Source of the DNA: Sulfitobacter sp. HI0040
Lineage (GTDB): Bacteria > Pseudomonadota > Alphaproteobacteria > Rhodobacterales > Rhodobacteraceae
Assembly: GCF_001634885.1 (NCBI RefSeq)
Contig: NZ_LWEX01000009.1
Location: forward strand, 1-64,000
Direction: 5' to 3'
Length of the DNA stretch: 64,000 bases
The notes under the pieces are model-generated. The model was not told the origin of the DNA, ran no database searches, and saw only the letters and a program-made list of their open reading frames with translations. Position numbers and translations under genes: made by a program. Below, piece after piece: positions 36,758 to 45,089 of this stretch. The stretch's first letter is position 1. Each line of letters starts with the position of its first letter.

Positions 36758-37599
36758 GAACCGATGCGGATCCAGCTCTCCGGCAGGATGTCGGGATTGC
36801 GCTGGTGGGTATTCGCGAACCAGCGGGAAGGGGCGGCAACGCGCTTTTCCGGGTTACGGTTCAGCCAGGCCGACCACCAGCTGAACGTCGAATTGGCGAT
36901 GACGTTGTGCTGGCAAAGCGACATCAGCCGCATATCCTCATGCGCCGTTTCCCGCCCGTTGAGATCCACGACAACCTTCTCGAAAGGTACCGCGAGGTTA
37001 TCGCGCGCCCAGCCGGGATCGTCGGAAAAGACAAAAACGGTCGGTGCCTCGGCCAAACCGTCCGTTACCGCCTTCAGCGCAGCATCGTAATAGGCCTGAT
37101 CGCAGACTGCTGTGGCCCCCAGTGCCACGTAATCGCCCCGCCTTACATGCAGGGCGACAGAAGGGCCCGCCGCGATGCGCTGCGCCATTTTCGTATTCTC
37201 TTCAGACATGGGCGGGGTCATGACGAAATCTTCCCGCAGCCTGTCTTCGATATCGGCGAAATATTTCTGGCTCTGCCAATAGCCGTGCAAATAGCTTTCA
37301 TCCCCCCAGGTCTCGAAAGCCGGATCGTATCCCAGCCCCCTTTCACGGCGCAGCACGGGACGACGGCCAAAGAGCCGCCAAAGCAGATACCCCAGCATCC
37401 GCTCGTCCCGGTCGGGAGGAAGCCTGTGGGGCGGGACAACCGGCAAGTCAAAGACGGTGGTAAGCTCGCCCTGCCCCTTGGCGAGGGCACGCCGGGGGTC
37501 GAGTGCAACCTCCACCCCCAGCCGCGCGGCAAGCTGGGCCGCGGCTGCGTATTGGAACATTTGATTGCCGAGGCCCCCGTGCAGGCGGGAATAAATCAT
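36754..37599 (-). CDS. Alpha-1,2-fucosyltransferase-like glycosyltransferase (GT11)
   Basis: This 281-residue enzyme has the GT11 N-terminus RLHGGLGNQMFQYAAA, the donor-binding HVRRGDY at residues 151-157, and NVIANSTFSWWSAWL near the C-terminus, all hallmarks of the family. GT11 enzymes add fucose (or a related sugar) from GDP-fucose in alpha-1,2 linkage to surface glycans. There is no visible GDP-fucose synthesis gene in the window. It is divergent from an FkbM methyltransferase gene 81 bases away, which suggests joint modification of a surface polysaccharide. Confidence 0.92.
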   Translation of the reverse strand: MIYSRLHGGLGNQMFQYAAAAQLAARLGVEVALDPRRALAKGQGELTTVFDLPVVPPHRLPPDRDERMLGYLLWRLFGRRPVLRRERGLGYDPAFETWGDESYLHGYWQSQKYFADIEDRLREDFVMTPPMSEENTKMAQRIAAGPSVALHVRRGDYVALGATAVCDQAYYDAALKAVTDGLAEAPTVFVFSDDPGWARDNLAVPFEKVVVDLNGRETAHEDMRLMSLCQHNVIANSTFSWWSAWLNRNPEKRVAAPSRWFANTHQRNPDILPESWIRIGS

Positions 37600-37680
37600 G
37601 TGTCAGCGTGCCTTTCGCGTCGGTCGTGGCCTTTGTAGGGTAAAGCCGAACCGATTGCCCAGATCAAAAGGCCGCTGCCC

Positions 37681-38346
37681 ATGACCGTACCCAGCGAACT
37701 GCACAAGCTATGGAAGCTGGCAACCGACCCCGCATTCCGGGCGCGCAAACGCCTGATTCGGGAGTTTCGGGCGGCACATGGCCGGGGAACCCCCCTGCGA
37801 TACGAGGGGCTGAAGCCAGGCGATGTCGTGCTTGACCTTGGCGGCTACCTCGGCGATTGGGCGGCTGCCATGACGGAGCGATATGGCGTCACTGTCCATG
37901 TGTTCGAGCCGCATCCCCGCTTTGCAGCCGCAATGAACGGGCGTTTCGCAGGACGGGCCGACATCCGGGTTCACGACTTCGCGGTGGGCGCAAGGGAAGG
38001 CAGCCTCGACCTTACGGATGATGACAATGCCTCCTCCGCGCTGGTCAGGGAGGGACCCAAGGTCACAGGTACGGTTCGCCCGGTGGAAGAGATTTTCGAC
38101 GACCTTGGTCTGGACAAGCTGGCCGTGGTCAAGATGAATATCGAAGGTGGCGAATATGATCTTCTGCCCGCCTTGATCGACAGCGGGTTGATCGCCCGCA
38201 TCGACCGGCTGACGGTCCAGTTTCACCACTACACGGACGCCCAGATCGGCCAGCGCGAAGCGATCCGCGACGTGCTGAGCCGTACGCATGACTGCGTGTG
38301 GCAATATCCGTTCATCTGGGAAGAATGGGCCCGCAAACCGCGCTAG
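37681..38346 (+). CDS. FkbM-family methyltransferase
   Basis: This 221-residue SAM-dependent methyltransferase has LDLGGYLGDWAAAMTERYG (SAM-binding glycine loop), VHVFEPHPRF (acidic residue ending beta-2) and DKLAVVKMNIEGGEYDLLP, the diagnostic motif of FkbM enzymes. Such enzymes O-methylate sugars or polyketides. Position next to a fucosyltransferase gene points to a glycan substrate. It ends 54 bases from the convergent aldehyde dehydrogenase gene. Confidence 0.9.
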   Translation: MTVPSELHKLWKLATDPAFRARKRLIREFRAAHGRGTPLRYEGLKPGDVVLDLGGYLGDWAAAMTERYGVTVHVFEPHPRFAAAMNGRFAGRADIRVHDFAVGAREGSLDLTDDDNASSALVREGPKVTGTVRPVEEIFDDLGLDKLAVVKMNIEGGEYDLLPALIDSGLIARIDRLTVQFHHYTDAQIGQREAIRDVLSRTHDCVWQYPFIWEEWARKPR

Positions 38347-38400
38347 ATGCGGGAATGCGGGCCAGATGGGGGCGGTATTTCCCCCGATGGTCAGGGCAGC

Positions 38401-39828
38401 CTATTCAGCGGCCCAGCCCGATACGGCCTTCACCTCGAGAAACTCCTCAAGACCGAAGATGCCGCCTTCGCGCCCGTTACCGGACTGCTTGTAGCCGCCA
38501 AAGGGCGAACCCTGGGCAAAGCCTTTCCCGTTCGTCTCCACCATGCCGGAGCGAAGCTGGCGTGCCACGCGGCGGCGTTTGTCGGTGTCGGACGTCTGGA
38601 TATAGTTGGTCAGGCCATAAGGCGTGTCATTGGCGATGCTGATGGCCTCGTCCTCCGACTCGAAGGGGATGATCGACAGCACCGGGCCAAAGACCTCTTC
38701 CTGCGCGATGGTCATGTCGTTCGACACATCCGCAAAAACGGTGGGCTTCACGTAATAGCCCCGGTTCAGCCCATCGGGACGCCCCAGACCGCCGGCGACA
38801 AGCCGTGCTTCGGACATGCCCTTTTCGATCAGGCCCTGAATCTTGTTGAACTGCGCTTCGGAAACGACAGGCCCGATATGCCTGCCCTCTTCGGAGGCGG
38901 GGCCCACGTGGGTATTGCGCGCAACCTCGGCTGCGGTTTCCACGGCTTCGTCATAACGCGACTTGTGGACCAGCATCCGGGTCGGCGCGTTGCAGGACTG
39001 GCCGGAATTCCGGAAGCAGCGGATCGCACCCTGCTTGGCGGCCTTGGGGTCCGCGTCCTCGAAGATGATGTTGGCGCCCTTGCCGCCGAGTTCCAGCGAT
39101 ACCCGCTTCAGCGTGTCCGCCGCCGCCTTGGAAATGGCGATACCGGCGCGTGTGGAACCGGTGAAGCTGACCATATCGACGCCGGGGTGCGCGGAAAGCT
39201 GGCTGCCCACGCCCGCGCCATCCCCGTTCACAAGGTTGAAGACGCCCTTGGGAAAGCCTGCCTCATGCACGAATTCCGCAAAGAGCAGACCCGAAAGCGG
39301 TGCGATCTCCGAAGGCTTCAGCACCATGGTGCAGCCAGTCGCCATCGCCGGAATCGCCTTCAGCACGATCTGGTTCATCGGCCAGTTCCAAGGGGTGATC
39401 AGCGCGCAGACACCGATGGGTTCCAGCAGGGTCTTTTCGGAATCCGTGAAGTCGCGCTCGAAAGAGAAGTCTTCGAAGGCCTTCAGGAAACCTTCGATGT
39501 GCCAGCTACCGGCACCGACCTGCTGCGCGCGGCTCATTTCGATCGGTGCGCCCATTTCCTTGGACATCGCCTGCGCCATTTCCTCGGACCGGGCCTGATA
39601 GATCTCCAGCAGTTTGCGGATCAGCTGTGTCCGCTCTTCCTTGGATGTATGGGACCAGCCGGGGAAAGCTGCGCGTGCCGCTGAAACGGCGGCGTCCGTA
39701 TCAGCCTGATCGCCGAGCGAGATGACGGCGCATTGCTCTTCGGTTGACGGGTCGATGACGGCATAGTCATTGGCCTGCTTCGGGGCGACCCATTCGCCAT
39801 TGATGTAAAATTCGCGTTTCTCGATCAT
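38401..39828 (-). CDS. Aldehyde dehydrogenase family protein
   Basis: This 475-residue NAD(P)-dependent enzyme oxidises an aldehyde to a carboxylic acid. The catalytic Cys279 lies in NSGQSCNAPTR and the general-base Glu in SLELGGKGAN; TPWNWPMNQI and FTGSTRAG form the cofactor site. The start at 39828 follows a strong AGAGGAGAA ribosome site; an open frame continues to 39915. It is a single-gene unit beside the peroxiredoxin gene. The substrate cannot be read from the sequence. Confidence 0.93.
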   Translation of the reverse strand: MIEKREFYINGEWVAPKQANDYAVIDPSTEEQCAVISLGDQADTDAAVSAARAAFPGWSHTSKEERTQLIRKLLEIYQARSEEMAQAMSKEMGAPIEMSRAQQVGAGSWHIEGFLKAFEDFSFERDFTDSEKTLLEPIGVCALITPWNWPMNQIVLKAIPAMATGCTMVLKPSEIAPLSGLLFAEFVHEAGFPKGVFNLVNGDGAGVGSQLSAHPGVDMVSFTGSTRAGIAISKAAADTLKRVSLELGGKGANIIFEDADPKAAKQGAIRCFRNSGQSCNAPTRMLVHKSRYDEAVETAAEVARNTHVGPASEEGRHIGPVVSEAQFNKIQGLIEKGMSEARLVAGGLGRPDGLNRGYYVKPTVFADVSNDMTIAQEEVFGPVLSIIPFESEDEAISIANDTPYGLTNYIQTSDTDKRRRVARQLRSGMVETNGKGFAQGSPFGGYKQSGNGREGGIFGLEEFLEVKAVSGWAAE

Positions 39829-39987
39829 CGTGATTCTCCTCTTGGCTTCGGCATATGTCGGGGCTGCCCCCGGCCAAATTCGCGCCACTGTGTCACCGCG
39901 CTTCTCACTCTGCAAGAGAGGGGATGAAACGGGCAGGGAAAGTACCTATCTTCCGGATACCGACCATAATGCATACCGGAGGACACC

Positions 39988-40641
39988 ATGAGCTTGCGCA
40001 TAAATGACACCATCCCCGATCTGACCGTCGAAACCGATCAGGGCAGCATGTCGCTGCACGACTGGGTCGGGGACAGCTGGGCGATCCTCTTTTCGCACCC
40101 CAAGGATTTCACCCCCGTCTGCACGACGGAGTTCGGCGCCGTGGCCCAGCTCGCCGATGAGTGGGAAAAGCGCGGCACCAAGGTCATGGGCATCTCCGTC
40201 GACGGGGTGGAAGACCACAAGAAGTGGAAGAACGACATCAAGTCGGTTTCGGGCGCTGAACCGAATTTCCCCATTATCGCAGATGACGGGCTGGAGGTTG
40301 CGAAGGCCTTCGACATGCTGCCTGCCGATGCCTATCTGCCCGACGGGCGTACCCCGAACGATAGCGCGACCGTGCGCGCGGTCTTCATCATCGGGCCTGA
40401 CAAGCAGTTGAAGCTGAGCATGACCTATCCGATGACGGTGGGCCGTAACTTCGCCGAGATCCTGCGCGCGCTGGACGGTCTGCAAACCTCCACCGGCAAG
40501 GGCGTGGCGACACCGGCAAACTGGAACGTTGGCGACGACGTCATCATTCCCGCCACCGTTTCCGATGAGGATGCGAAGGCCAAGTTCGGCTCTTTCGACA
40601 AGAAGCTGCCCTACCTGCGGACGACCGCCGCGCCGAAGTAG
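39988..40641 (+). CDS. 1-Cys peroxiredoxin (Prx6-like)
   Basis: This 217-residue thiol peroxidase has the peroxidatic Cys45 in FTPVCTTEFG with the Thr and Arg partners (Arg in ATVRAVFIIG). There is no resolving Cys, and the long C-terminal domain (residues about 165-217, ANWNVGDDVIIP) marks the Prx6 branch. It reduces hydrogen and organic peroxides in the cytoplasm. The ATG at 39988 follows CGGAGGACACC. Its stop lies three bases from the end of the convergent GT25 gene. Confidence 0.95.
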   Translation: MSLRINDTIPDLTVETDQGSMSLHDWVGDSWAILFSHPKDFTPVCTTEFGAVAQLADEWEKRGTKVMGISVDGVEDHKKWKNDIKSVSGAEPNFPIIADDGLEVAKAFDMLPADAYLPDGRTPNDSATVRAVFIIGPDKQLKLSMTYPMTVGRNFAEILRALDGLQTSTGKGVATPANWNVGDDVIIPATVSDEDAKAKFGSFDKKLPYLRTTAAPK

Positions 40642-40644
40642 AGC

Positions 40645-41361
40645 TCAGGGCTTCTGCGGACGCAGGGCCACCTGCGCGCGGTACCATGCGCGCCGTATTT
40701 CCCGCATCGGCTTTGCGCCGGTGCGGGTTTTGCTTTGCGCGGTGGACCCCCCCAGTTCATGGGCGATTTCACGGTTACCGTTGGGCAGAATGGTGTGAAC
40801 CGACTGGCCTGTGACCCAATGCATCTGCAGCCATGTGTCCACAGGCCGGTCGATCACCTCCGACGCCAAAAGCAGATGTTCCGCGGCCTTGCGTCCCACG
40901 ATCTGGCAGCAGGTCTGCAAGCCGATCCGTCGCGGTAACATCAGCTGCATTTCTGCGTCAGAAGCCAGCACCGCGGCGGGATTTTCCCGGTTCTTGGGCG
41001 GCAGGCGGACGTACATCTGCGCCAATGGCTGGTCCTTCAGAAGATCGAGGGCGCGCGCGAACAACTGTTGTTCCACGGCCAGATCGTCCTCGACGATGAT
41101 CGCGTGATCCAGTCCCTCCTCCACGATCTTGCGCCAGCAGCGCCGGTGGCTCTGGAACACGCCGATCTCGGCCGGGGAGAGCGGGAAGGGGTAGGGGGGG
41201 CGATGCAGATCTCCCGGGCGGGTCTGCACGCCGGCCCGTTGCGCGGGGTCGCGCCCGTCAACCGCATCCACAACCTCTGCGTCCGGCAGGTCCAGCAAGA
41301 GCCGATCCACATTCGGGCGCCGCGCGGTGCTGCCCGCCATGTGGATGATGAACGACCGCAT
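40645..41361 (-). CDS. Glycosyltransferase family 25-like protein
   Basis: This 238-residue protein has the GT25 pattern: an N-terminal hydrophobic beta strand (RSFIIHMAGSTARRPNVD), LSPAEIGVFQSHRRCWRKIV and the metal/donor motif IIVEDDLAVE. Family members transfer galactose or glucose in lipooligosaccharide synthesis. The start at 41361 has only a weak ribosome site. It begins 34 bases after tupA on the same strand and may be read through from that operon, although no functional link is evident. Confidence 0.82.
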   Translation of the reverse strand: MRSFIIHMAGSTARRPNVDRLLLDLPDAEVVDAVDGRDPAQRAGVQTRPGDLHRPPYPFPLSPAEIGVFQSHRRCWRKIVEEGLDHAIIVEDDLAVEQQLFARALDLLKDQPLAQMYVRLPPKNRENPAAVLASDAEMQLMLPRRIGLQTCCQIVGRKAAEHLLLASEVIDRPVDTWLQMHWVTGQSVHTILPNGNREIAHELGGSTAQSKTRTGAKPMREIRRAWYRAQVALRPQKP

Positions 41362-41395
41362 CAGCGAAAGCGGTGGATGGCCAGCAACAGGATCA

Positions 41396-42208
41396 TCATT
41401 CGGCGCCGGCAGACTGGGCATTGAAGGTGAACAGCTTTTCGCCCGCAATGGTATATCCATCGATCAGGCCCTGGGCCCGCGGGCCGGTCAACCAGTCCTC
41501 CAGCGCGCGGGTCGCGTCGGCTTTCACGTGGGCATGCCGCTCCGGGTTGACCGGGATATAGGCGTATTGGTTAAAAAGGATAGGATCCCCCGCAAAGACG
41601 ATGTCCAGCCCCGCCTTGTTTGCGAAATTGAGCCAGCTTGCGCGGTCGGACAGGATATAGGCCTCCAACCCGGCGGCGGTATTGAGCGCGGCCCCCATGC
41701 CGGAACCGACGGGTTTGTACCAATCACCAAAGCTTTCCGGATCCAGATCGGCGGCTGCCCAGAGCGCGAGTTCCTTCTTGTGGGTGCCGCTGTCATCCCC
41801 GCGGCTGACGAAGGGAGCCAGCGCGGTGGCGATGGAACGAAATGCCATGGGCGCATTCTCCGCCACGCCTGCGGTGGCCGGATCGTTCTGCGGCCCGATC
41901 AGGACGAAGTCGTTATACATGATTTCGCGGCGATGTGTGCCATAGCCCGCTTCGACGAAGGCGTCTTCGGCCTTGCGGGAATGGACGAGTATCGCATCCA
42001 CATCCCCCGCCTCTCCGAGGCGGAGCGCCTGTCCCGTCCCCACGATGAGCAGTTGAACCTCCAGCCCTGTATCTTCCTGAATGGCGGGCAATAACAGGTC
42101 GGCAAGGCCGGAATTGGCGAAAGAGGTGGTAACGGCCAGCTTCATCGTTTCGGCCTGTGCGGCGAAGGCGAAGAACAGGGCGGCAGTAATGGTAAGAATA
42201 CGCGTCAT
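41396..42208 (-). CDS. tupA: Tungstate/anion ABC transporter, substrate-binding protein
   Basis: This 270-residue periplasmic protein has a Sec signal (residues 1-19) and the TupA-type ligand segment AVTTSFANSGLADLLLPAIQ, where Ser/Thr residues hold the oxyanion. It continues with GTGQALRLGEAGDVDAILVHS and SRGDDSGTHKKEL, the second ligand-contact region. TupA family proteins bind tungstate far more tightly than molybdate. Its start overlaps the tupC stop (42205-42208). Its position at the end of a formate dehydrogenase operon supports tungstate as the ligand. Confidence 0.88.
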   Translation of the reverse strand: MTRILTITAALFFAFAAQAETMKLAVTTSFANSGLADLLLPAIQEDTGLEVQLLIVGTGQALRLGEAGDVDAILVHSRKAEDAFVEAGYGTHRREIMYNDFVLIGPQNDPATAGVAENAPMAFRSIATALAPFVSRGDDSGTHKKELALWAAADLDPESFGDWYKPVGSGMGAALNTAAGLEAYILSDRASWLNFANKAGLDIVFAGDPILFNQYAYIPVNPERHAHVKADATRALEDWLTGPRAQGLIDGYTIAGEKLFTFNAQSAGAE

Positions 42209-42918
42209 TCGAGAATGTCTCCCCTCAGGAAAGCGGCCAGTTCGGCTGTGCGCGGGCTGCGCAGACATTGTTCCGCCGGGCCGGACTCGTGAACGGTTCC
42301 GTTAAACAGGAACAGAATATCCGTGGCAAGGCGCTGCGCCTGGGCAAGGTCATGCGTGGACATGACGATCCGCGTCCCCGCATCATGCGCCTTTTGCAGA
42401 AGCGTCTCGATCTCCCGCATCGAACGCCCGTCCAGATTGGCGCAGGGCTCGTCCAGAAACAATATATCCGGTGAACGGATGAGCGCGCGTGCGAGGGCAA
42501 GCTTCTGCTTTTCACCGCCCGATAGCTGCGGGGCGGGCCGATCCAGCGCGCCCGAAAGGCCGATGGCCCCCGCCCAGTGTTCGACAGCTTCCGCGATATC
42601 CTTTTGCCGCGCCCCTGCAAGGCGCAGCGGATAGGCGAGGTTTGCCCGCACGCTTCGGCGCAGCATGATGGGGCTCTGGAACACGTAGCCCTGACGCTGG
42701 CGCGCCTCTGCCGCGGGGAGCGACCATTTCACATGGCCGCTGCTGAGCCGGGAAAGCCCGTGGATCGTCTTCAGGAGGGTCGTCTTGCCCGCCCCGTTGG
42801 GGCCGAGCACGATGGTAAAGCCCCGCGGCCCCAGTTCCAGATCCACCGGGCCGAGCAGCGTCTTGCCCCGGCGCCGCACCACAGCCTGTTTTACCCGTAC
42901 CGGAAGCAGCGCAGTCAC
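42205..42918 (-). CDS. tupC: Tungstate/anion ABC transporter, ATPase subunit
   Basis: This 237-residue ABC ATPase has Walker A LGPNGAGKTTLLK, signature LSGGEKQKLALARAL, Walker B ILFLDEPCANLD and the switch His in VMSTHDLAQAQ. It powers the importer formed with TupB and TupA. The GTG at 42918 was chosen since an AGGAGGG ribosome site lies six bases upstream; it overlaps the tupB stop by four bases (GTGA). The frame is open far upstream, to 43473, but that part lies over tupB and has no conserved content. Confidence 0.9.
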   Translation of the reverse strand: MTALLPVRVKQAVVRRRGKTLLGPVDLELGPRGFTIVLGPNGAGKTTLLKTIHGLSRLSSGHVKWSLPAAEARQRQGYVFQSPIMLRRSVRANLAYPLRLAGARQKDIAEAVEHWAGAIGLSGALDRPAPQLSGGEKQKLALARALIRSPDILFLDEPCANLDGRSMREIETLLQKAHDAGTRIVMSTHDLAQAQRLATDILFLFNGTVHESGPAEQCLRSPRTAELAAFLRGDILE

Positions 42919-43619
42919 CACCGGCCCTCCTGTTCCGTCCGTGACAGCGCGTGGGTCACGAGGTTCACCGTCAGGGCCAGCAGGATCAGCACGAACCCCA
43001 GCCCCAGTGCGAGCGCGAAGTCGCCCCGGCCTGTTTCGAGCGCGATCGCGGTGGTCAGCACGCGGGTGGCATGGTCGATATTTCCACCGACGATCATGAT
43101 GGCGCCCACTTCGCCGATGGCGCGGCCAAAGCCTGCCAGCGCCGCCGTCAGGAGCGCACGCCGACCGTCGAGTATGAGGGTGAGGATACGTTGCCCCGGT
43201 GTGGCGTTGAGCGAAATGAGCAGGTCGTGGTACTCGGCCCAGAGGTCGCGCATCGCCTGATGCGTGACCGAAGCAATCAGCGGGGTGATGATGATGACCT
43301 GCGCGATGATCATCGCGGTCGGGGTGAACAGCAGGCCCAGAACGCCGAACGGGCCGGATCGGGACAGGAGCAGATAGACGATCAGCCCGACCACCACCGG
43401 GGGCAGGCCCATCAATGCGTTCAGCACCGCGATGGCCCAGCGGCGGTAACGGAACCGGCGAATGGCCAGCCATGTGCCCAGGGGCAGCGCGATGAGACAG
43501 GCGATTGCCAGTGCCGAAAGGCTGACCTGCAGCGACCTGAGTGTAATTTCCACCAGATCGGCATCCAGCGTCACGATCAGCCTGAATGCAGCCGCCAATC
43601 CGGCCCAGATATCATCCAT
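42915..43619 (-). CDS. tupB: Tungstate/anion ABC transporter, permease subunit
   Basis: This 234-residue inner-membrane permease has about five to six hydrophobic segments and the ABC coupling loop EYHDLLISLNATPGQRIL, which docks with the ATPase. The segment LPPVVVGLIVYLLLSRSGPF is typical of TupB/ModB-type permeases. It precedes tupC with a 4-base overlap, so tupB-tupC-tupA are translationally coupled. It begins 45 bases after the small membrane protein gene and is probably transcribed from the formate dehydrogenase promoter. Confidence 0.88.
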   Translation of the reverse strand: MDDIWAGLAAAFRLIVTLDADLVEITLRSLQVSLSALAIACLIALPLGTWLAIRRFRYRRWAIAVLNALMGLPPVVVGLIVYLLLSRSGPFGVLGLLFTPTAMIIAQVIIITPLIASVTHQAMRDLWAEYHDLLISLNATPGQRILTLILDGRRALLTAALAGFGRAIGEVGAIMIVGGNIDHATRVLTTAIALETGRGDFALALGLGFVLILLALTVNLVTHALSRTEQEGRW

Positions 43620-43664
43620 GCGGACGGGTCGTCAGATACGTGCTCACAAGAAGGCTGGACGTGT

Positions 43665-43793
43665 TCAGTTACCCAGTCGGACGCTGTCGCGCGATACATC
43701 CTGACGCGGATAGATGTCTGATTGGGTCAGCAGAAGGTTCGCACCGACAGTGATGACGATCAGTGCGACCATCGAAACGATAAAGGCTTTCAT
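43665..43793 (-). CDS. 42-residue single-pass membrane protein
   Basis: This gene is too short for most gene finders. It encodes 42 residues: one hydrophobic segment at about residues 3-23 (AFIVSMVALIVITVGANLLL) and a short polar C-terminal tail ending SVRLGN. Its ATG overlaps the stop of the WD40-cytochrome gene (ATGA at 43790-43793), so it is translationally coupled and very likely real. Similar tiny membrane proteins occur elsewhere in Rhodobacteraceae as far as I recall. The function is unknown; a subunit or assembly factor of the membrane complex is possible. Confidence 0.7.
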   Translation of the reverse strand: MKAFIVSMVALIVITVGANLLLTQSDIYPRQDVSRDSVRLGN

Positions 43794-45088
43794 TCGGTGT
43801 CCCCCGATTGCGTGGCTTTACGCAGATAGTCGATTAAATCGCGGCGGTCCACAGCTTCGGCGATCCGTTGCATCGGCATCTTGCTTCCCGGAATGTAATG
43901 GTCCGGCCCTTCGTCGAACAGGGCATTTATCGATTCCGGTGACCAGACGATATCGGAATTCCTGAGTGTTGCCGAATAGGAATAACCCGGAACGCTTCCC
44001 GCCCGCCTGCCGAAAACCCCGCGCAGCGTCGGGCCGGCACGGCGTGCGCTGTCCTCTGTCAGCGTGTGGCAGATGGAGCATTTGCGCATGAACTGCCGCT
44101 CACCGTTATCCATGGTTTCGGGGTCGCGCAGGAAGCTGCGTGTGCCTGCCGCCATCTTTTCCACCGAGTCCAGAATGTCCACGGGCCATGAATACATCAC
44201 ATCATCGAGCCCGCCCGCATGGATGTTTTGCCCGTCGGGCGAAAAGGCGAGCGCCCAGATGGGCCCCCGGGCCGTGGCGCGAAAATCCCGGACGATCCGT
44301 TTGGCGTTCAGGTCTATGACCATGATGTATCCTTCGCCATCGCCTACGGCCAAAAGCGAGGACGGCGCGTGATATGCCATGGCGAGGATCGGGCGCCGCT
44401 CCAGCGTGTAGTCGGCGATCTCTTTTCCTTCCGGGTCGACGATCCGGGTCACACCGTCCACCGCGCCATAGGCGATCCGGCCGCCGTCTTCGTCGAGGAT
44501 CAGCCGGTTCACGCCGAACCCGTGCTGGACGATCTGGCGCAATTCCTGCCCGGTGGCCACGTCCCAGAGGCGAATGGTTCCATCACTCGACGCGGAATAG
44601 AGCAGGCGGCCCCCGTCCCCGAAAGCGATGGCATTGACACCCTGTTGGTGCCCTTTAAGGAATGTGCCCTCTCCGCCCGCGGTTGGCCATAGGCCGATGG
44701 TTCCGTCCCAACTGGCGGTGGCAAAAGTTTCGCCCCCGGGGGCGATGGCGATGTCTGTGATCTTGCCCTGATGCCCTTCGAACCGCTGCGAGGTACCTGT
44801 AACGAGGTCCCACAGGATCGCGGCGAAGTCATCGCCTGCTGACAGCAGGTGCTGGTCGTCGAGCCATGCGACAGCGTTGGCGGCGGCACGGTGCCCTTCG
44901 TGCCAGCTCGGCTCGGCGCCGTTCCATGTACCGACGGAGTAGTCGAAGCTTGCCGTGGCAATCGTGCCCGACGGCGCCACGGCGATGTCCATGATGGGGC
45001 CGCCGTGGCCTTTCAGTGTAAAGAATTCCTGCGCCTGCGCGGGCAGTGACAGCATCAGCAGTGCAACCGTGACCGCCCGCGTGCGCAT
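43790..45088 (-). CDS. WD40-repeat protein fused to cytochrome c
   Basis: This 432-residue periplasmic protein has a Sec signal (residues 1-20), about seven WD40 blades (residues 25-310; repeats such as DGTIRLWDVATG and SWDGTIGLWP) and a C-terminal class I cytochrome c domain: CSICH at residues 337-341 with axial Met in PGSKMPM near residue 405. The propeller should dock a partner and the heme should carry electrons. It starts one base after the FdhC stop and overlaps the small membrane protein gene. It is probably an electron acceptor or organiser for the formate dehydrogenase complex (inference). Confidence 0.85.
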   Translation of the reverse strand: MRTRAVTVALLMLSLPAQAQEFFTLKGHGGPIMDIAVAPSGTIATASFDYSVGTWNGAEPSWHEGHRAAANAVAWLDDQHLLSAGDDFAAILWDLVTGTSQRFEGHQGKITDIAIAPGGETFATASWDGTIGLWPTAGGEGTFLKGHQQGVNAIAFGDGGRLLYSASSDGTIRLWDVATGQELRQIVQHGFGVNRLILDEDGGRIAYGAVDGVTRIVDPEGKEIADYTLERRPILAMAYHAPSSLLAVGDGEGYIMVIDLNAKRIVRDFRATARGPIWALAFSPDGQNIHAGGLDDVMYSWPVDILDSVEKMAAGTRSFLRDPETMDNGERQFMRKCSICHTLTEDSARRAGPTLRGVFGRRAGSVPGYSYSATLRNSDIVWSPESINALFDEGPDHYIPGSKMPMQRIAEAVDRRDLIDYLRKATQSGDTE

Positions 45089-45089
45089 G

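Noticed and set aside
42919-43473. Upstream extension of the tupC frame
   Set aside because: It overlaps tupB fully and encodes Arg/Pro-rich sequence without conserved motifs; GTG at 42918 has a proper ribosome site.
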